From positions 1-64,000 of the forward strand of contig LPNG01000006.1 in assembly GCA_001543395.1 (NCBI GenBank): a DNA stretch of 64,000 bases, read 5' to 3'. How positions within the stretch are numbered: the stretch's first letter is position 1; every line of letters begins with the position of its first letter. The notes under the pieces were generated by a model. It saw nothing but the letters and a program-made list of their open reading frames with translations, was not told the origin of the DNA and searched no databases. Below are positions 25,678 to 33,232 of this stretch, one piece after another. The translations under genes were made by a program, and so were the position numbers. The DNA is from Candidatus Alcium sp. F082. GTDB lineage: Bacteria > Bacteroidota > Bacteroidia > Bacteroidales > F082.

Positions 25678-27452
25678 TCTTCAGATATTTCACTCATCAT
25701 GGCGCGGTAGGCCGAGAACACATTGGCTCGCGAGAGGTAACCCAGGTACTTTCCTCCTTGGATGACAGGGATATTATACTTGCCCGATTTCTGGAACTTG
25801 TGCACAATCTCCTCCATGGGCTCGTCGGGGTGAATGACATAATCGGGCAGCACCGCATAGTTCTGGATCGATTGGTTGTAATGACTCTCATCGAAGAGGA
25901 TGCCGCGCACGTCGTCAAACAACACATGCCCGCAGAAGAAACCTTCCTTGTCGACCACAGGGAAGATGTTGCGCTTCGACGACGACACCAAAGGCAACAG
26001 GTCGCCGAAAGTGCAATTGGGGTCAATGGGGCTGAAGTTGGTTTCGATCAACTGATTGATGGCCATCATGTTGAGGATGCTCTTGTCCTTGTTGTGTGTC
26101 ACCTCCACGCCCTTCTCGGCCACGGCATTGGTATAGATGGAGTGGTTGAAGAACAGCCTATTGATGGCGTAGGCCAAGGCCGATACGATCATCAGCGGCA
26201 CGATGAGTGCATAGCCATTGGTAATTTCGGCGATGAGGAAGATGCCCGTCAGCGGGGCATGGAGCATGCCTGCCACCAGGCCACTCATGCCTACGAGGGC
26301 AAACTTGGCCGGATCCAAGTCACCGATACCCAGATAGTTGACCAATGTGGCAAAGAACAAACCCGTGAAAGCTCCAATAAACAAGGCTGGTGCGAAGGTG
26401 CCACCCACGCCGCCTGCACCAAAGGTGAAGGCCGTGGCAAAGGCTTTCAGCAATATCATGCCGGCAAAGAGGATGATGACCACCAAATCCATGTTCTTGA
26501 ACTGCGCAAACCAGGGGTTGCCGAACACAGGGCTATAGTCGCCGCGCAAGGCCGAGTTGATGGCTTCGTAGCCCTCGCCGTAAAGTGCGGGGAAAAGGAA
26601 AATCAGGATACCCAATAGCGATCCACCGATGAGGAAACGCATCCAGGGCGACTCCACCTTCTTAAAACGCTTCTCCACCGTGAAGGTCACCTTGAGGAAA
26701 TAGGCCGACACCAGACCTGCGAAGAGGCCCAGCAGCACATAATAGAAGGCATTGGAGGGGATGAAGCCTTCGGCGATGACGGCGGGATACTCTACCGTTT
26801 GGCCCAAAAACCAATAGGCGGTCAGGATGGCGACAAACGAAGAGCAGATGATGGGCACCAAGGCGTTGAGCGACAGGTCGATCATGAACACCTCGAGGGC
26901 GAAGACGATACCCGTGATGGGGGCCTGGAAGATGGCCGCCAAGGCCGCCGCACCACCCATGCCGATGAGCAGGATGGTGTGCTTATAGTCGAGTTTGAGC
27001 AGTTGCGCGATGTTGGAGCCAATGCTACCACCCGTCGACACGCTGGGACCTTCCAATCCCACCGAACCGCCGAAGCCGACGGTCAAGGCGCTGGTGACGA
27101 TACTCGACCAGGTGCTGCTGCGATCCACCTTGCCTTTGTTCTTCGAGATGGCGTAGAGGATGCCCGGTATGCCATGGCCAACATGCTTCTTCAAGATGTA
27201 CTTGCAAAACAGGATGGTCAGCAAGATACCGATGGCGGGGCAGATGAAAAAGAGGAAATGTGCATATTGACCTTGAAAATTGAACACCAATTCACGGATG
27301 CCGTGGGCCAGCTTCTTGATGATGACGGCGGCGGCTCCAGCGAGGAAGCCTGTCGGGATGCTGAGCAACAGCATGAAGCGGCGATCCGACATGTGGGTCG
27401 CGCGCCAGGTGTTGAATTGGTCAATCCATCCGTTGAGCTTGTCCTTAAGCAC
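25674..27452 (-). CDS. ClC-type chloride channel/antiporter with CBS domains
   Basis: The protein is 592 aa from GTG 27452. It has the ClC signatures GFGGSVGLEGPSVSTGG (with the gating Glu) and GAGGVGGTFAPALFIGA, and about ten TM helices. Two C-terminal CBS domains follow (MMAINQLIETNFSPID onward and VIHPDEPMEEIVHKF). It moves Cl-, possibly with H+ exchange. The reading frame continues far upstream, but that part is antisense to exonuclease III and is not protein. GTG 27452 follows a TATTTTAG box (27472-27479, minus strand); ATG 27392 is an alternative. Confidence 0.9.
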   Translation of the reverse strand: MLKDKLNGWIDQFNTWRATHMSDRRFMLLLSIPTGFLAGAAAVIIKKLAHGIRELVFNFQGQYAHFLFFICPAIGILLTILFCKYILKKHVGHGIPGILYAISKNKGKVDRSSTWSSIVTSALTVGFGGSVGLEGPSVSTGGSIGSNIAQLLKLDYKHTILLIGMGGAAALAAIFQAPITGIVFALEVFMIDLSLNALVPIICSSFVAILTAYWFLGQTVEYPAVIAEGFIPSNAFYYVLLGLFAGLVSAYFLKVTFTVEKRFKKVESPWMRFLIGGSLLGILIFLFPALYGEGYEAINSALRGDYSPVFGNPWFAQFKNMDLVVIILFAGMILLKAFATAFTFGAGGVGGTFAPALFIGAFTGLFFATLVNYLGIGDLDPAKFALVGMSGLVAGMLHAPLTGIFLIAEITNGYALIVPLMIVSALAYAINRLFFNHSIYTNAVAEKGVEVTHNKDKSILNMMAINQLIETNFSPIDPNCTFGDLLPLVSSSKRNIFPVVDKEGFFCGHVLFDDVRGILFDESHYNQSIQNYAVLPDYVIHPDEPMEEIVHKFQKSGKYNIPVIQGGKYLGYLSRANVFSAYRAMMSEISED

Positions 27453-27521
27453 TTCTCTCTCTTTTAGGCCGCTAAAATAGGAAAAAGTATTGAGTGAATT
27501 GAAAAGAAACAACTTTTTCAG

Positions 27522-27533
27522 TATTTTCGCAGC
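27522..27533 (+). promoter_or_regulatory. -7 box with leaderless spacing before exonuclease III
   Basis: TATTTTCG (27522-27529) is followed by CAGC and then ATG 27534. The 4-nt gap would place the start codon at the transcript 5' end. The last-but-one T of the consensus is C here. Confidence 0.5.
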
Positions 27534-28295
27534 ATGAAAATCGTTAGCTACAATGTGAACGGCATCCGTGCAGCCATCAACAAGGGCCTGCTGCAATGGA
27601 TCAACGACTACCAACCCGATGTGCTCTGCTTCCAAGAGCTCAAAGCCACGCCCGACCAAATCCCATTGATGGATTTTGAGATGATGGGCTACCATCACTA
27701 TTGGTTCCCAGCGCAGAAAAAAGGCTATAGCGGCGTGGGGCTCATCACGAAACAGGAGCCTGACAACGTCGTTTATGGCATGAACGAACCCTTGTACGAC
27801 AGCGAGGGGCGTTTCCTCCGTGCCGACTTCGGCGACCTCTCGGTGGTGAGCGTCTACCATCCCTCGGGCACCACGGGCGACGAGCGCCAGGCCTTCAAGA
27901 TGGTTTGGCTCGACTTCTTCCGCAACTATGTCAATGCGCTTAGGAAAGAACGTCCCAACTTGGTGCTCTCGGGCGACTACAACATCTGTCATGAGGCTAT
28001 CGACATCCATAACCCCAAGTCGAACGCCAACTCGTCGGGCTTCCTGCCCGAGGAGCGCCAGTGGATGACCGACTTCTTGAGCGACGGCTACATCGACACC
28101 TTCCGTCATTTGGTGAAGGAGCCCAACCACTACAGCTGGTGGAGTTTCCGTGCCGGTGCCCGTGCCAAGAACCTGGGTTGGCGCATCGACTACCACATGG
28201 TGACCGACAACATGGAAAGCCGCATTGCCGGCGTGGGCATCCTGCCCGAGGTGATGCACTCCGACCACTGCCCCATCGTGCTCGATTTGAAATAA
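27534..28295 (+). CDS. xth: Exodeoxyribonuclease III (AP endonuclease)
   Basis: The 253-aa protein carries the ExoIII family motifs. These are MKIVSYNVNGIRAA at the start, LCFQELKA (metal-binding Glu), SGVGLITK, LVLSGDYNICHEAIDIHNP, RIDYHMVTDNM and the C-terminal SDHCPIVLDL. It cuts DNA at abasic sites and trims 3' ends in base-excision repair. It is divergent from the ClC gene and followed by tRNA-Arg. Confidence 0.94.
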   Translation: MKIVSYNVNGIRAAINKGLLQWINDYQPDVLCFQELKATPDQIPLMDFEMMGYHHYWFPAQKKGYSGVGLITKQEPDNVVYGMNEPLYDSEGRFLRADFGDLSVVSVYHPSGTTGDERQAFKMVWLDFFRNYVNALRKERPNLVLSGDYNICHEAIDIHNPKSNANSSGFLPEERQWMTDFLSDGYIDTFRHLVKEPNHYSWWSFRAGARAKNLGWRIDYHMVTDNMESRIAGVGILPEVMHSDHCPIVLDLK

Positions 28296-28322
28296 AGATT
28301 ATCCTATTTCAGAAAAAAACCG

Positions 28323-28330
28323 TACTTTTG
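28323..28330 (+). promoter_or_regulatory. -7 promoter box for tRNA-Arg
   Basis: TACTTTTG, followed by CAGC, predicts a start near 28335, eight bases before the mature tRNA. Confidence 0.65.
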
Positions 28331-28342
28331 CAGCGTTTTCAT

Positions 28343-28414
28343 GGCCTAATAGTTCAAGGGATAGAACGGAAGTTTCCTAAACTTTAAATCTAGGTTCGAG
28401 TCCTAGTTGGGCTA
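28343..28414 (+). tRNA. tRNA-Arg (anticodon CCU)
   Basis: A 72-nt cloverleaf can be drawn. The acceptor stem is GGCCTAA with TTGGGCT (G-U pairs at two positions), with U8-A9. The D stem is GTTC/GAAC. The anticodon stem is GAAGT/ACTTT around the loop TTCCTAA (anticodon CCT). The T stem is CTAGG/CCTAG around TTCGAGT, with discriminator A. CCA is not encoded. It reads AGG codons. Confidence 0.92.
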
Positions 28415-28424
28415 CAGCACAACG

Positions 28425-28466
28425 AAAATCCCTAATTGATTTACTATCGATTAGGGATTTTTTTTG
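28425..28466 (+). terminator. Terminator of the tRNA-Arg gene
   Basis: A 16-bp stem (AAAATCCCTAATTGAT with ATCGATTAGGGATTTT, one G-U pair) with a 5-nt loop is followed by a T-run. Confidence 0.88.
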
Positions 28467-28517
28467 GCGGGTTTAGATTCCCCTTAGGGGACGGATTGTT
28501 GCTTGTTTTTGTTAACC

Positions 28518-28563
28518 GCGGCGGCAGAAGCGGTTGCTCGGTTGTAACGCTTGCCACCGCCGC
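28518..28563. repeat. GC-rich imperfect inverted repeat
   Basis: GCGGCGG (28518-28524) pairs with CCGCCGC (28557-28563), and AAGCG pairs with CGCTT further in, giving a bulged hairpin. It resembles a dispersed palindromic element but has no second copy here. Confidence 0.5.
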
Positions 28564-28572
28564 TTTGAACAT

Positions 28573-28824
28573 TTAGGGATTCCCCCGTTCCAGCGGATTT
28601 GCAATCCGCTGGTGGTGAGCATGGGGATTTGCAATCCCCGAAATATGCGTTATGTTTTCCCATAACATATTGGTTTTATGGCCCAGCGGGGCATAGACAA
28701 TCTGGCTATGCGTCGTGCCAAGGTATATGTCGGTCAAACGGTTCATCTTGTCGTAGTGGAAGGTCTCATCTTTCCATGTTAAGGCAGTTGCGCCACTGTC
28801 AAAATTCATTTCACTATAATTCAT
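28573..28824 (-). pseudogene. Rhs core fragment (downstream copy)
   Basis: The frame encodes about 83 residues with the Rhs/YD core signature ETFHYDKMNRLTDIYLGTTH (shown in part) and no upstream Rhs body. Its C-terminal end (GIANPHAHHQRIANPLERG) is encoded by family D palindromes rather than by Rhs sequence. It shares about 188 bp at roughly 95% identity with the fragment at 29199-29528. It overlaps the end of the small membrane protein gene by 11 nt. I read it as a leftover of cassette exchange at a former Rhs locus. Confidence 0.6.
28585..28772. repeat. Duplicated segment, copy 1 (family D palindromes plus Rhs fragment)
   Basis: It starts with two palindromes sharing the core GGATTTGCAATCC inside different arms (CCAGC/GCTGG and GG/CC). 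It continues into Rhs-coding sequence. It is nearly identical to 29271-29458, with the first 56 bp identical. Confidence 0.85.
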
Positions 28825-29191
28825 ATCGAGCTAGGGTGATTATAAAGCATACCAAAGACATAATGACAAACATAAATACCAATATGCTTTTTATCCAGCC
28901 GCATTTTTCATGTTTATACTTAGTATTGTATTCTGCGAATATCTTTTCATGGTTTGGAAATAGGTCAGCGAAAAACAGTATTTCAATAATAATAGGTATA
29001 CAGAACAAGATAATAACCCACTCATTTATCTTCCTATCAAACAAGGAAAGGGTACATTCAGTCAAAGCTAAAGCATAAAAGGTAAAAGCAAAGAACATTA
29101 AATAATAGCCTTGGCCAATGTAATCACCCATGTGCATTTTTTTGTAAGCCTTGGCGATTTTGTATACACAATAATTGAAGATGTGTTTCAT
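28814..29191 (-). CDS. Small three-TM membrane protein, possible orphan immunity protein
   Basis: The 125-aa protein has three hydrophobic segments (GYYLMFFAFTFYALAL, WVIILFCIPIIIEILFF, SILVFMFVIMSLVCFII) and a basic linker. No family was recognised. The gene is visibly more AT-rich than its neighbours and lies between two Rhs fragments, starting 7 nt after the upstream one stops. Small AT-rich genes directly after Rhs tips are often immunity proteins, and membrane immunity proteins usually match toxins acting in the periplasm or membrane; assigning that role here is inference. No toxin-tip domain was seen next to it. Confidence 0.6.
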   Translation of the reverse strand: MKHIFNYCVYKIAKAYKKMHMGDYIGQGYYLMFFAFTFYALALTECTLSLFDRKINEWVIILFCIPIIIEILFFADLFPNHEKIFAEYNTKYKHEKCGWIKSILVFMFVIMSLVCFIITLARYEL

Positions 29192-29198
29192 GTTGCGC

Positions 29199-29528
29199 TT
29201 ATTTATATGGTTGATTAATCATTAACTCAGGATTAAGCCCTTCTTCAATCATTGGGGTGATTACTTTTCCCCGTTCCAGCGGATTTGCAATCCGCTGGTG
29301 GTGAGCATGGGGATTTGCAATCCCCGAAATATGCGTTATGTTTTCCCATAATATATTGGTTTTACGGCCCAGCAGGTCGTAGACGATCTGGCTGTGCGTC
29401 GTGCCAAGGTATATGTCGGTCAGACGGTTCATCTTGTCGTAGTGGAAGTTCTCCTCTAGGTTGCGAAGGTTGTCCTTCCGGCTGGCTAAATTACCAAATT
29501 TGTCGTATTCGTATGACAAATTCTGCAA
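29199..29528 (-). pseudogene. Rhs core fragment (upstream copy)
   Basis: The open frame encodes YEYDKFGNLASRKDNLRNLE and FHYDKMNRLTDIYL, classic Rhs/YD core repeats. It then passes into a family D palindrome and ends about 25 residues later (EEGLNPELMINQPYK). The same frame stays open upstream to about 29567 with no ATG and abuts the end of the next T9SS gene, so the large N-terminal Rhs body is missing. It is a decayed or truncated gene. Confidence 0.65.
29271..29458. repeat. Duplicated segment, copy 2 (family D palindromes plus Rhs fragment)
   Basis: This is the partner of 28585-28772 in the same orientation; the direct repeat brackets the small membrane protein gene. Such a direct repeat could loop out the cassette by homologous recombination. 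Confidence 0.85.
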
Positions 29529-29577
29529 ATTATTTGAGGTGACGATATTATGAGTCTTGGTATTAATGCTGTTTCCT

Positions 29578-31113
29578 TTATTCCTTTACGAATTTCCCAT
29601 TGGCCACCTCACGGTTGCCGTCAAGCAGCTTGTAGACATACAGGCCCGCATCAAGGGTATGTGTGTCCACGGTAATGAGGTTGCCTTGTTTGTCAAGCGC
29701 ACTGTCGAGCCAAATGCCGCCCTTCATGTCGAAGATTTGAAGCCTTGCATCTTGGCAATTTGTTTCGCCTATCGGGATGTTGAGGATGCCGGTGGTAGGG
29801 TTGGGATAAGCTTGGGTTACAAGATTCTCTTCTGTTTCCTGCACGACATCCCAAGTAATCTCAATATCCTCGCGCCTGAACTTCATGAGATAGAATTTGT
29901 AAAACGGCTCCCCTGGATAATAATTGCCATTATAAGAAGAAAGGAGTACACAACAGCCTCCATCATTAAAAGCGGCTGGTGAACTGGTATAGCATATCAC
30001 ATCATCGATTTTTATCACTTTTCTGCCAAGCAAATTCAATTGTTTGTCGACCAATGTGACATTCACCTGCATAACATCTCCATGATAGAGTAGACCGCTG
30101 CCGCTGAAACTGAATGCGAAGATGGTTGTGTCGTTGATATAAGAGGTTGAGGTTCCGTAAGGTGAAATGGTGCAAGAGTCGTATGGCGGAAGTGGCAGGT
30201 TGGCGTATACGTGCAATGCGGAGTCAACGATGTATAAGGTTTGGAATGAGAAATCAGATCCAATGTATTGTTGGCAGTCCAACAAAATGTGGTCGCCATC
30301 AAACCACTTGCCTTCACAAGCATTGTTAGAGATGACGTCCGCTCCGCCGAGGCGCAACATTGACTGATGGGCAATTATGTTCATGTCAGGATCCACGACA
30401 AAAATGCCTGGGCTGCCAAAATCATAACCATAATTGCCTCCCTTGACAACCATCATCAGATTGTCGGAATGAGGCTCGTATGTAATTTCCTTGATAGAAC
30501 CCACCTCAGCAAGCTCTATCGGGTTGTCAACGATTCTAATGATATCGCCCCAATCGTCAAACTCATAAAACCGCACAGCACCTCTATAATGGTTCCCCCA
30601 GTTTGTTTCTTCATAATATGACAATCTTGATGCCAATATTACCGTTCCGGCTTTTGAAACGATGCAGCGCATGATGTATCCGTCCCACGGATGATAAAAA
30701 CAATCAAATACATCGTCGTCAACATCATACATCTTTGACGAGACACATTCCAATTGTCCATCGAATACATCCACGCAAAGGTGTTTCTGGATAAAGGGAT
30801 CACATAGGCTGTCGTCACAGACACCGAAAACCATATAGTTGCCATTGCCCAACTGAACGGCAGTAAAATAACTAAGCATCATCCCTGGGAGATGTGTCTC
30901 GCGACAGGAGTAGTCACCATTTTTCGAAGCCTTGGCGATGTAGCCATCCTCAGAGCGGATTCGGCCTATGCCGATGACCGACTCGCCTCCATCAACCGAA
31001 ACCATGTCATTGAAACAAAAATTCCAATCCGCTTCTACGGGTACCACCCATTCCTGAGCCATGATAGGTTGGCTGAGGACAAGCAGGAGCGCTAGTTGTA
31101 GGAGTTTTTTCAT
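29578..31113 (-). CDS. Secreted T9SS cargo protein of unknown function
   Basis: The 511-aa protein starts with a signal peptide (MKKLLQLALLLVLSQPIMAQ). Its body is beta-rich with repeated acidic motifs (FNDMVSVDGGESVIGIGRI, YDVDDDVFDCFYHPWDGYI) that may form a propeller. It ends in a complete type A sorting domain (QAYPNPTTGILNIP, LQIFDMKG, LDAGLYVYKLLDG, NGKFVKE). Start ATG 31113 is chosen over 31119. Upstream frame is made of family D repeats read as DCKSPTSMPADCKSAG, which is not expected to be protein. A TATCTTTG promoter lies at 31219-31226, so the repeats are in a leader of about 100 nt. Confidence 0.75.
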   Translation of the reverse strand: MKKLLQLALLLVLSQPIMAQEWVVPVEADWNFCFNDMVSVDGGESVIGIGRIRSEDGYIAKASKNGDYSCRETHLPGMMLSYFTAVQLGNGNYMVFGVCDDSLCDPFIQKHLCVDVFDGQLECVSSKMYDVDDDVFDCFYHPWDGYIMRCIVSKAGTVILASRLSYYEETNWGNHYRGAVRFYEFDDWGDIIRIVDNPIELAEVGSIKEITYEPHSDNLMMVVKGGNYGYDFGSPGIFVVDPDMNIIAHQSMLRLGGADVISNNACEGKWFDGDHILLDCQQYIGSDFSFQTLYIVDSALHVYANLPLPPYDSCTISPYGTSTSYINDTTIFAFSFSGSGLLYHGDVMQVNVTLVDKQLNLLGRKVIKIDDVICYTSSPAAFNDGGCCVLLSSYNGNYYPGEPFYKFYLMKFRREDIEITWDVVQETEENLVTQAYPNPTTGILNIPIGETNCQDARLQIFDMKGGIWLDSALDKQGNLITVDTHTLDAGLYVYKLLDGNREVANGKFVKE

Positions 31114-31121
31114 GACCATAC

Positions 31122-31176
31122 CCGTTCCAGCGGATTTGCAATCCGCTGGCATAGAAGTTGGGGATTTGCAATCCCC
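31122..31176. repeat. Family D palindrome pair, copy 3
   Basis: CCAGCGGATTTGCAATCCGC and GGGGATTTGCAATCCCC occur in the same order as in the duplicated Rhs segments, but the 11 bases between them differ. It lies in the mRNA leader of the T9SS gene. A partial copy (CTGGCGGATTACAAATCC...) is at 31287-31309. Confidence 0.8.
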
Positions 31177-31218
31177 TATGTTAACTCTGGCTCTCATGGC
31201 TTTTTCATGTTTCGGCGG

Positions 31219-31226
31219 CAAAGATA
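31219..31226 (-). promoter_or_regulatory. -7 box for the T9SS cargo gene at 29578-31113
   Basis: TATCTTTG is read on the minus strand (CAAAGATA on plus). It predicts a leader of about 100 nt containing two family D palindromes. Confidence 0.55.
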
Positions 31227-31365
31227 ATGGTTTTCATACAATTAAGCAAGCCTTTTTTCTCGCATTACAAATGCTGATATTCAAGGCTGGCGGATTACAA
31301 ATCCACCAGAACAGAGATTCCTATCCAAACAATGCGTTTCATGCCTGCAAAGATAGTGAAAAGAC

Positions 31366-33231
31366 TTAAAACTGGAAGTAAATAAACGACTGCAAGTCGG
31401 CCGTGATGAACTGATAGATGACGAACACGATGAGGGCACAGACGAGTACCATCAAAGGCAAAGGCATCTTGGCAAACCAAACACGGTAACGGCGCTTGAA
31501 GTTCTCAGGCAACCAATGAATCACCATACCCAACAGGATGAGCAAAAACACATTCCAGTAGTGCAACGTGATATCCGGTATCTTGCTCAAGTCCCAATGG
31601 CCACCCATCTGGTTGACCATGTTCTTGGCCGTGTTCCAAGCCGTTTCGTTGGCCTCGGCAGGGTTGAGATTGGAGCCGCTACGGAAAAACATGAAGACGA
31701 AGGTGACGAAGACATAGTTTTGGAAGATGGCCCAGGCGTCCTGCAGCCACTGCCACGCCTTTTTGCCCCCACAGAGGTTGTAAACCATACGCACGAAGCT
31801 GCCTACAAAGATGACGGCGCTCCACACAAACAGCAGGTTGAACACAGGTTGCGGCACATAGATGCTCAACAGCCTTAACCCTATGGTGACGATAAGTATG
31901 GCCAAGGTGCGCCCATACACGCTCCATCTCTCCCAGATGTGCTGCAGCACCATGCCCAAGCCGTTCAAGCCTCCCCAGATCATGAAATTCCACGAGGCAC
32001 CGTGCCATAAGCCACCAAGCAGCATGGTGTCCATCCTGTTGATCTCCGCCCCAATCTGGCCCCGTTTCTTCGGCACAAAGATGGCGATAAGGCCCACCAC
32101 CAAGGTGACGGCACCCACGCCCAAGGCCACCCACAAGCTACCCGTGAGGAAGGTGCCGATGGCCGCTATCACGATGAGGATGCAGAAGCTGCCAAAGCCC
32201 ACCCTGCGGTTGCCACCCAAGGGGATGTAGAGGTAGTCCTGCAACCAACGCGAGAGGGAGATGTGCCAACGCTTCCAGAACTCGCTTGGGCTCTTGGCCT
32301 TGTAAGGCGACCTAAAGTTCTTTGGCAGATAGAAGCCCATCAGCATGGCCACGCCTATGGCGATGTCGGTGTAGCCCGAGAAGTCGGCATAGATCTGCAA
32401 CGAATAGCCGAACAGGGCCATCAGGTTCTCGAAACCCGTGTAAAGCAAGGGGTTTTCGAACACACGGTCGATGAAGTTGACTGCGATATAATCGCTCAGC
32501 ACGATCTTCTTCACCAAGCCGTTCATGATCCAGAAGATGGCGATGCCAAACTGGCGACGGCTGAGGAAGTATTTCCTATGCAGCTGCGGGATGAACTCAC
32601 TGGCCCTCACGATGGGACCGGCCACCAGCTGCGGGAAGAAACTGACATAGAAGCCGAAATCGAAGATGTTGCGCACAGGCTTGATGCGCCTGCGATACAC
32701 ATCCATGATGTAGCTGATGGCTTGGAAGGTATAGAAGGAGATGCCTACAGGCAACAGGATGACATCGACGCTGAAGCGGTTGCTGCCCGTGATCTCATTG
32801 CCCACCCACGAGAAGATGTCGAACACACGGAACTCGAAGCCCGTCAGGTCGTTGACGACATCGGTCAGGAAATAGGCATATTTGAAGTAACAGAGAATCG
32901 ACAAGTTGACCACCACACTGAGGGCCAAGGCAAAGGTGCGGGTCTGCTTCTTCTTCCGAGTATGCAACCACCTGCCAGCCAGGTAGTTGTAGATCGTGAT
33001 GAAGACCAAGATCAGTATGAAGAGTCCGCTGGTCTTATAGTAAAAGAACAGGCTGACGAAAAACAGATAGGTGTTGCGCAGAAGGACCTTGTTCTTCAAC
33101 AGGCTGAACAAGGCAAAGACGATGGCAAAGAAAGCCCAGAAATGGAAATGGGTGAACAAAAGGGGATGGCTCTCGTCGAAAACGAGCAAGCCCTTCAGGA
33201 AGTCCAACGCTATCTCGGGTATATTCGTCAT
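31366..33231 (-). CDS. MBOAT family O-acyltransferase
   Basis: The 621-aa polytopic protein belongs to the membrane-bound O-acyltransferase family of AlgI/DltB/PatA type. Signatures include LPVGISFYTFQAISYIMDVYR (shown in part), FFPQLVAGPIVRASEFIPQ, ADFSGYTDIAIGVAMLMGF, SPSEFWKRWHISLSRWLQDY (conserved His) and GGLWHGASWNFMIWG (catalytic His). Such proteins pass acyl groups, usually acetyl, across the inner membrane to extracytoplasmic glycans. It follows two SGNH hydrolase genes after 1 nt, forming a three-gene operon, so acylation of a surface or periplasmic polysaccharide is the likely task. The polymer is unknown. Confidence 0.9.
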   Translation of the reverse strand: MTNIPEIALDFLKGLLVFDESHPLLFTHFHFWAFFAIVFALFSLLKNKVLLRNTYLFFVSLFFYYKTSGLFILILVFITIYNYLAGRWLHTRKKKQTRTFALALSVVVNLSILCYFKYAYFLTDVVNDLTGFEFRVFDIFSWVGNEITGSNRFSVDVILLPVGISFYTFQAISYIMDVYRRRIKPVRNIFDFGFYVSFFPQLVAGPIVRASEFIPQLHRKYFLSRRQFGIAIFWIMNGLVKKIVLSDYIAVNFIDRVFENPLLYTGFENLMALFGYSLQIYADFSGYTDIAIGVAMLMGFYLPKNFRSPYKAKSPSEFWKRWHISLSRWLQDYLYIPLGGNRRVGFGSFCILIVIAAIGTFLTGSLWVALGVGAVTLVVGLIAIFVPKKRGQIGAEINRMDTMLLGGLWHGASWNFMIWGGLNGLGMVLQHIWERWSVYGRTLAILIVTIGLRLLSIYVPQPVFNLLFVWSAVIFVGSFVRMVYNLCGGKKAWQWLQDAWAIFQNYVFVTFVFMFFRSGSNLNPAEANETAWNTAKNMVNQMGGHWDLSKIPDITLHYWNVFLLILLGMVIHWLPENFKRRYRVWFAKMPLPLMVLVCALIVFVIYQFITADLQSFIYFQF

Positions 33232-33232
33232 C

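Noticed and set aside
27453-28268. 272-codon N-terminal extension of the ClC channel frame
   Set aside because: It lies entirely opposite exonuclease III and the intergenic promoters and has no ClC similarity; GTG 27452 gives a normal start.
28585-31176. Repeated palindromes taken as a CRISPR array
   Set aside because: Only three units at irregular spacing, no regular spacers, and no cas genes.
28343-31365. Genomic island integrated at tRNA-Arg(CCU)
   Set aside because: No integrase and no direct repeat of the tRNA 3' end were found downstream; the accessory character is explained by Rhs remnants and repeats.
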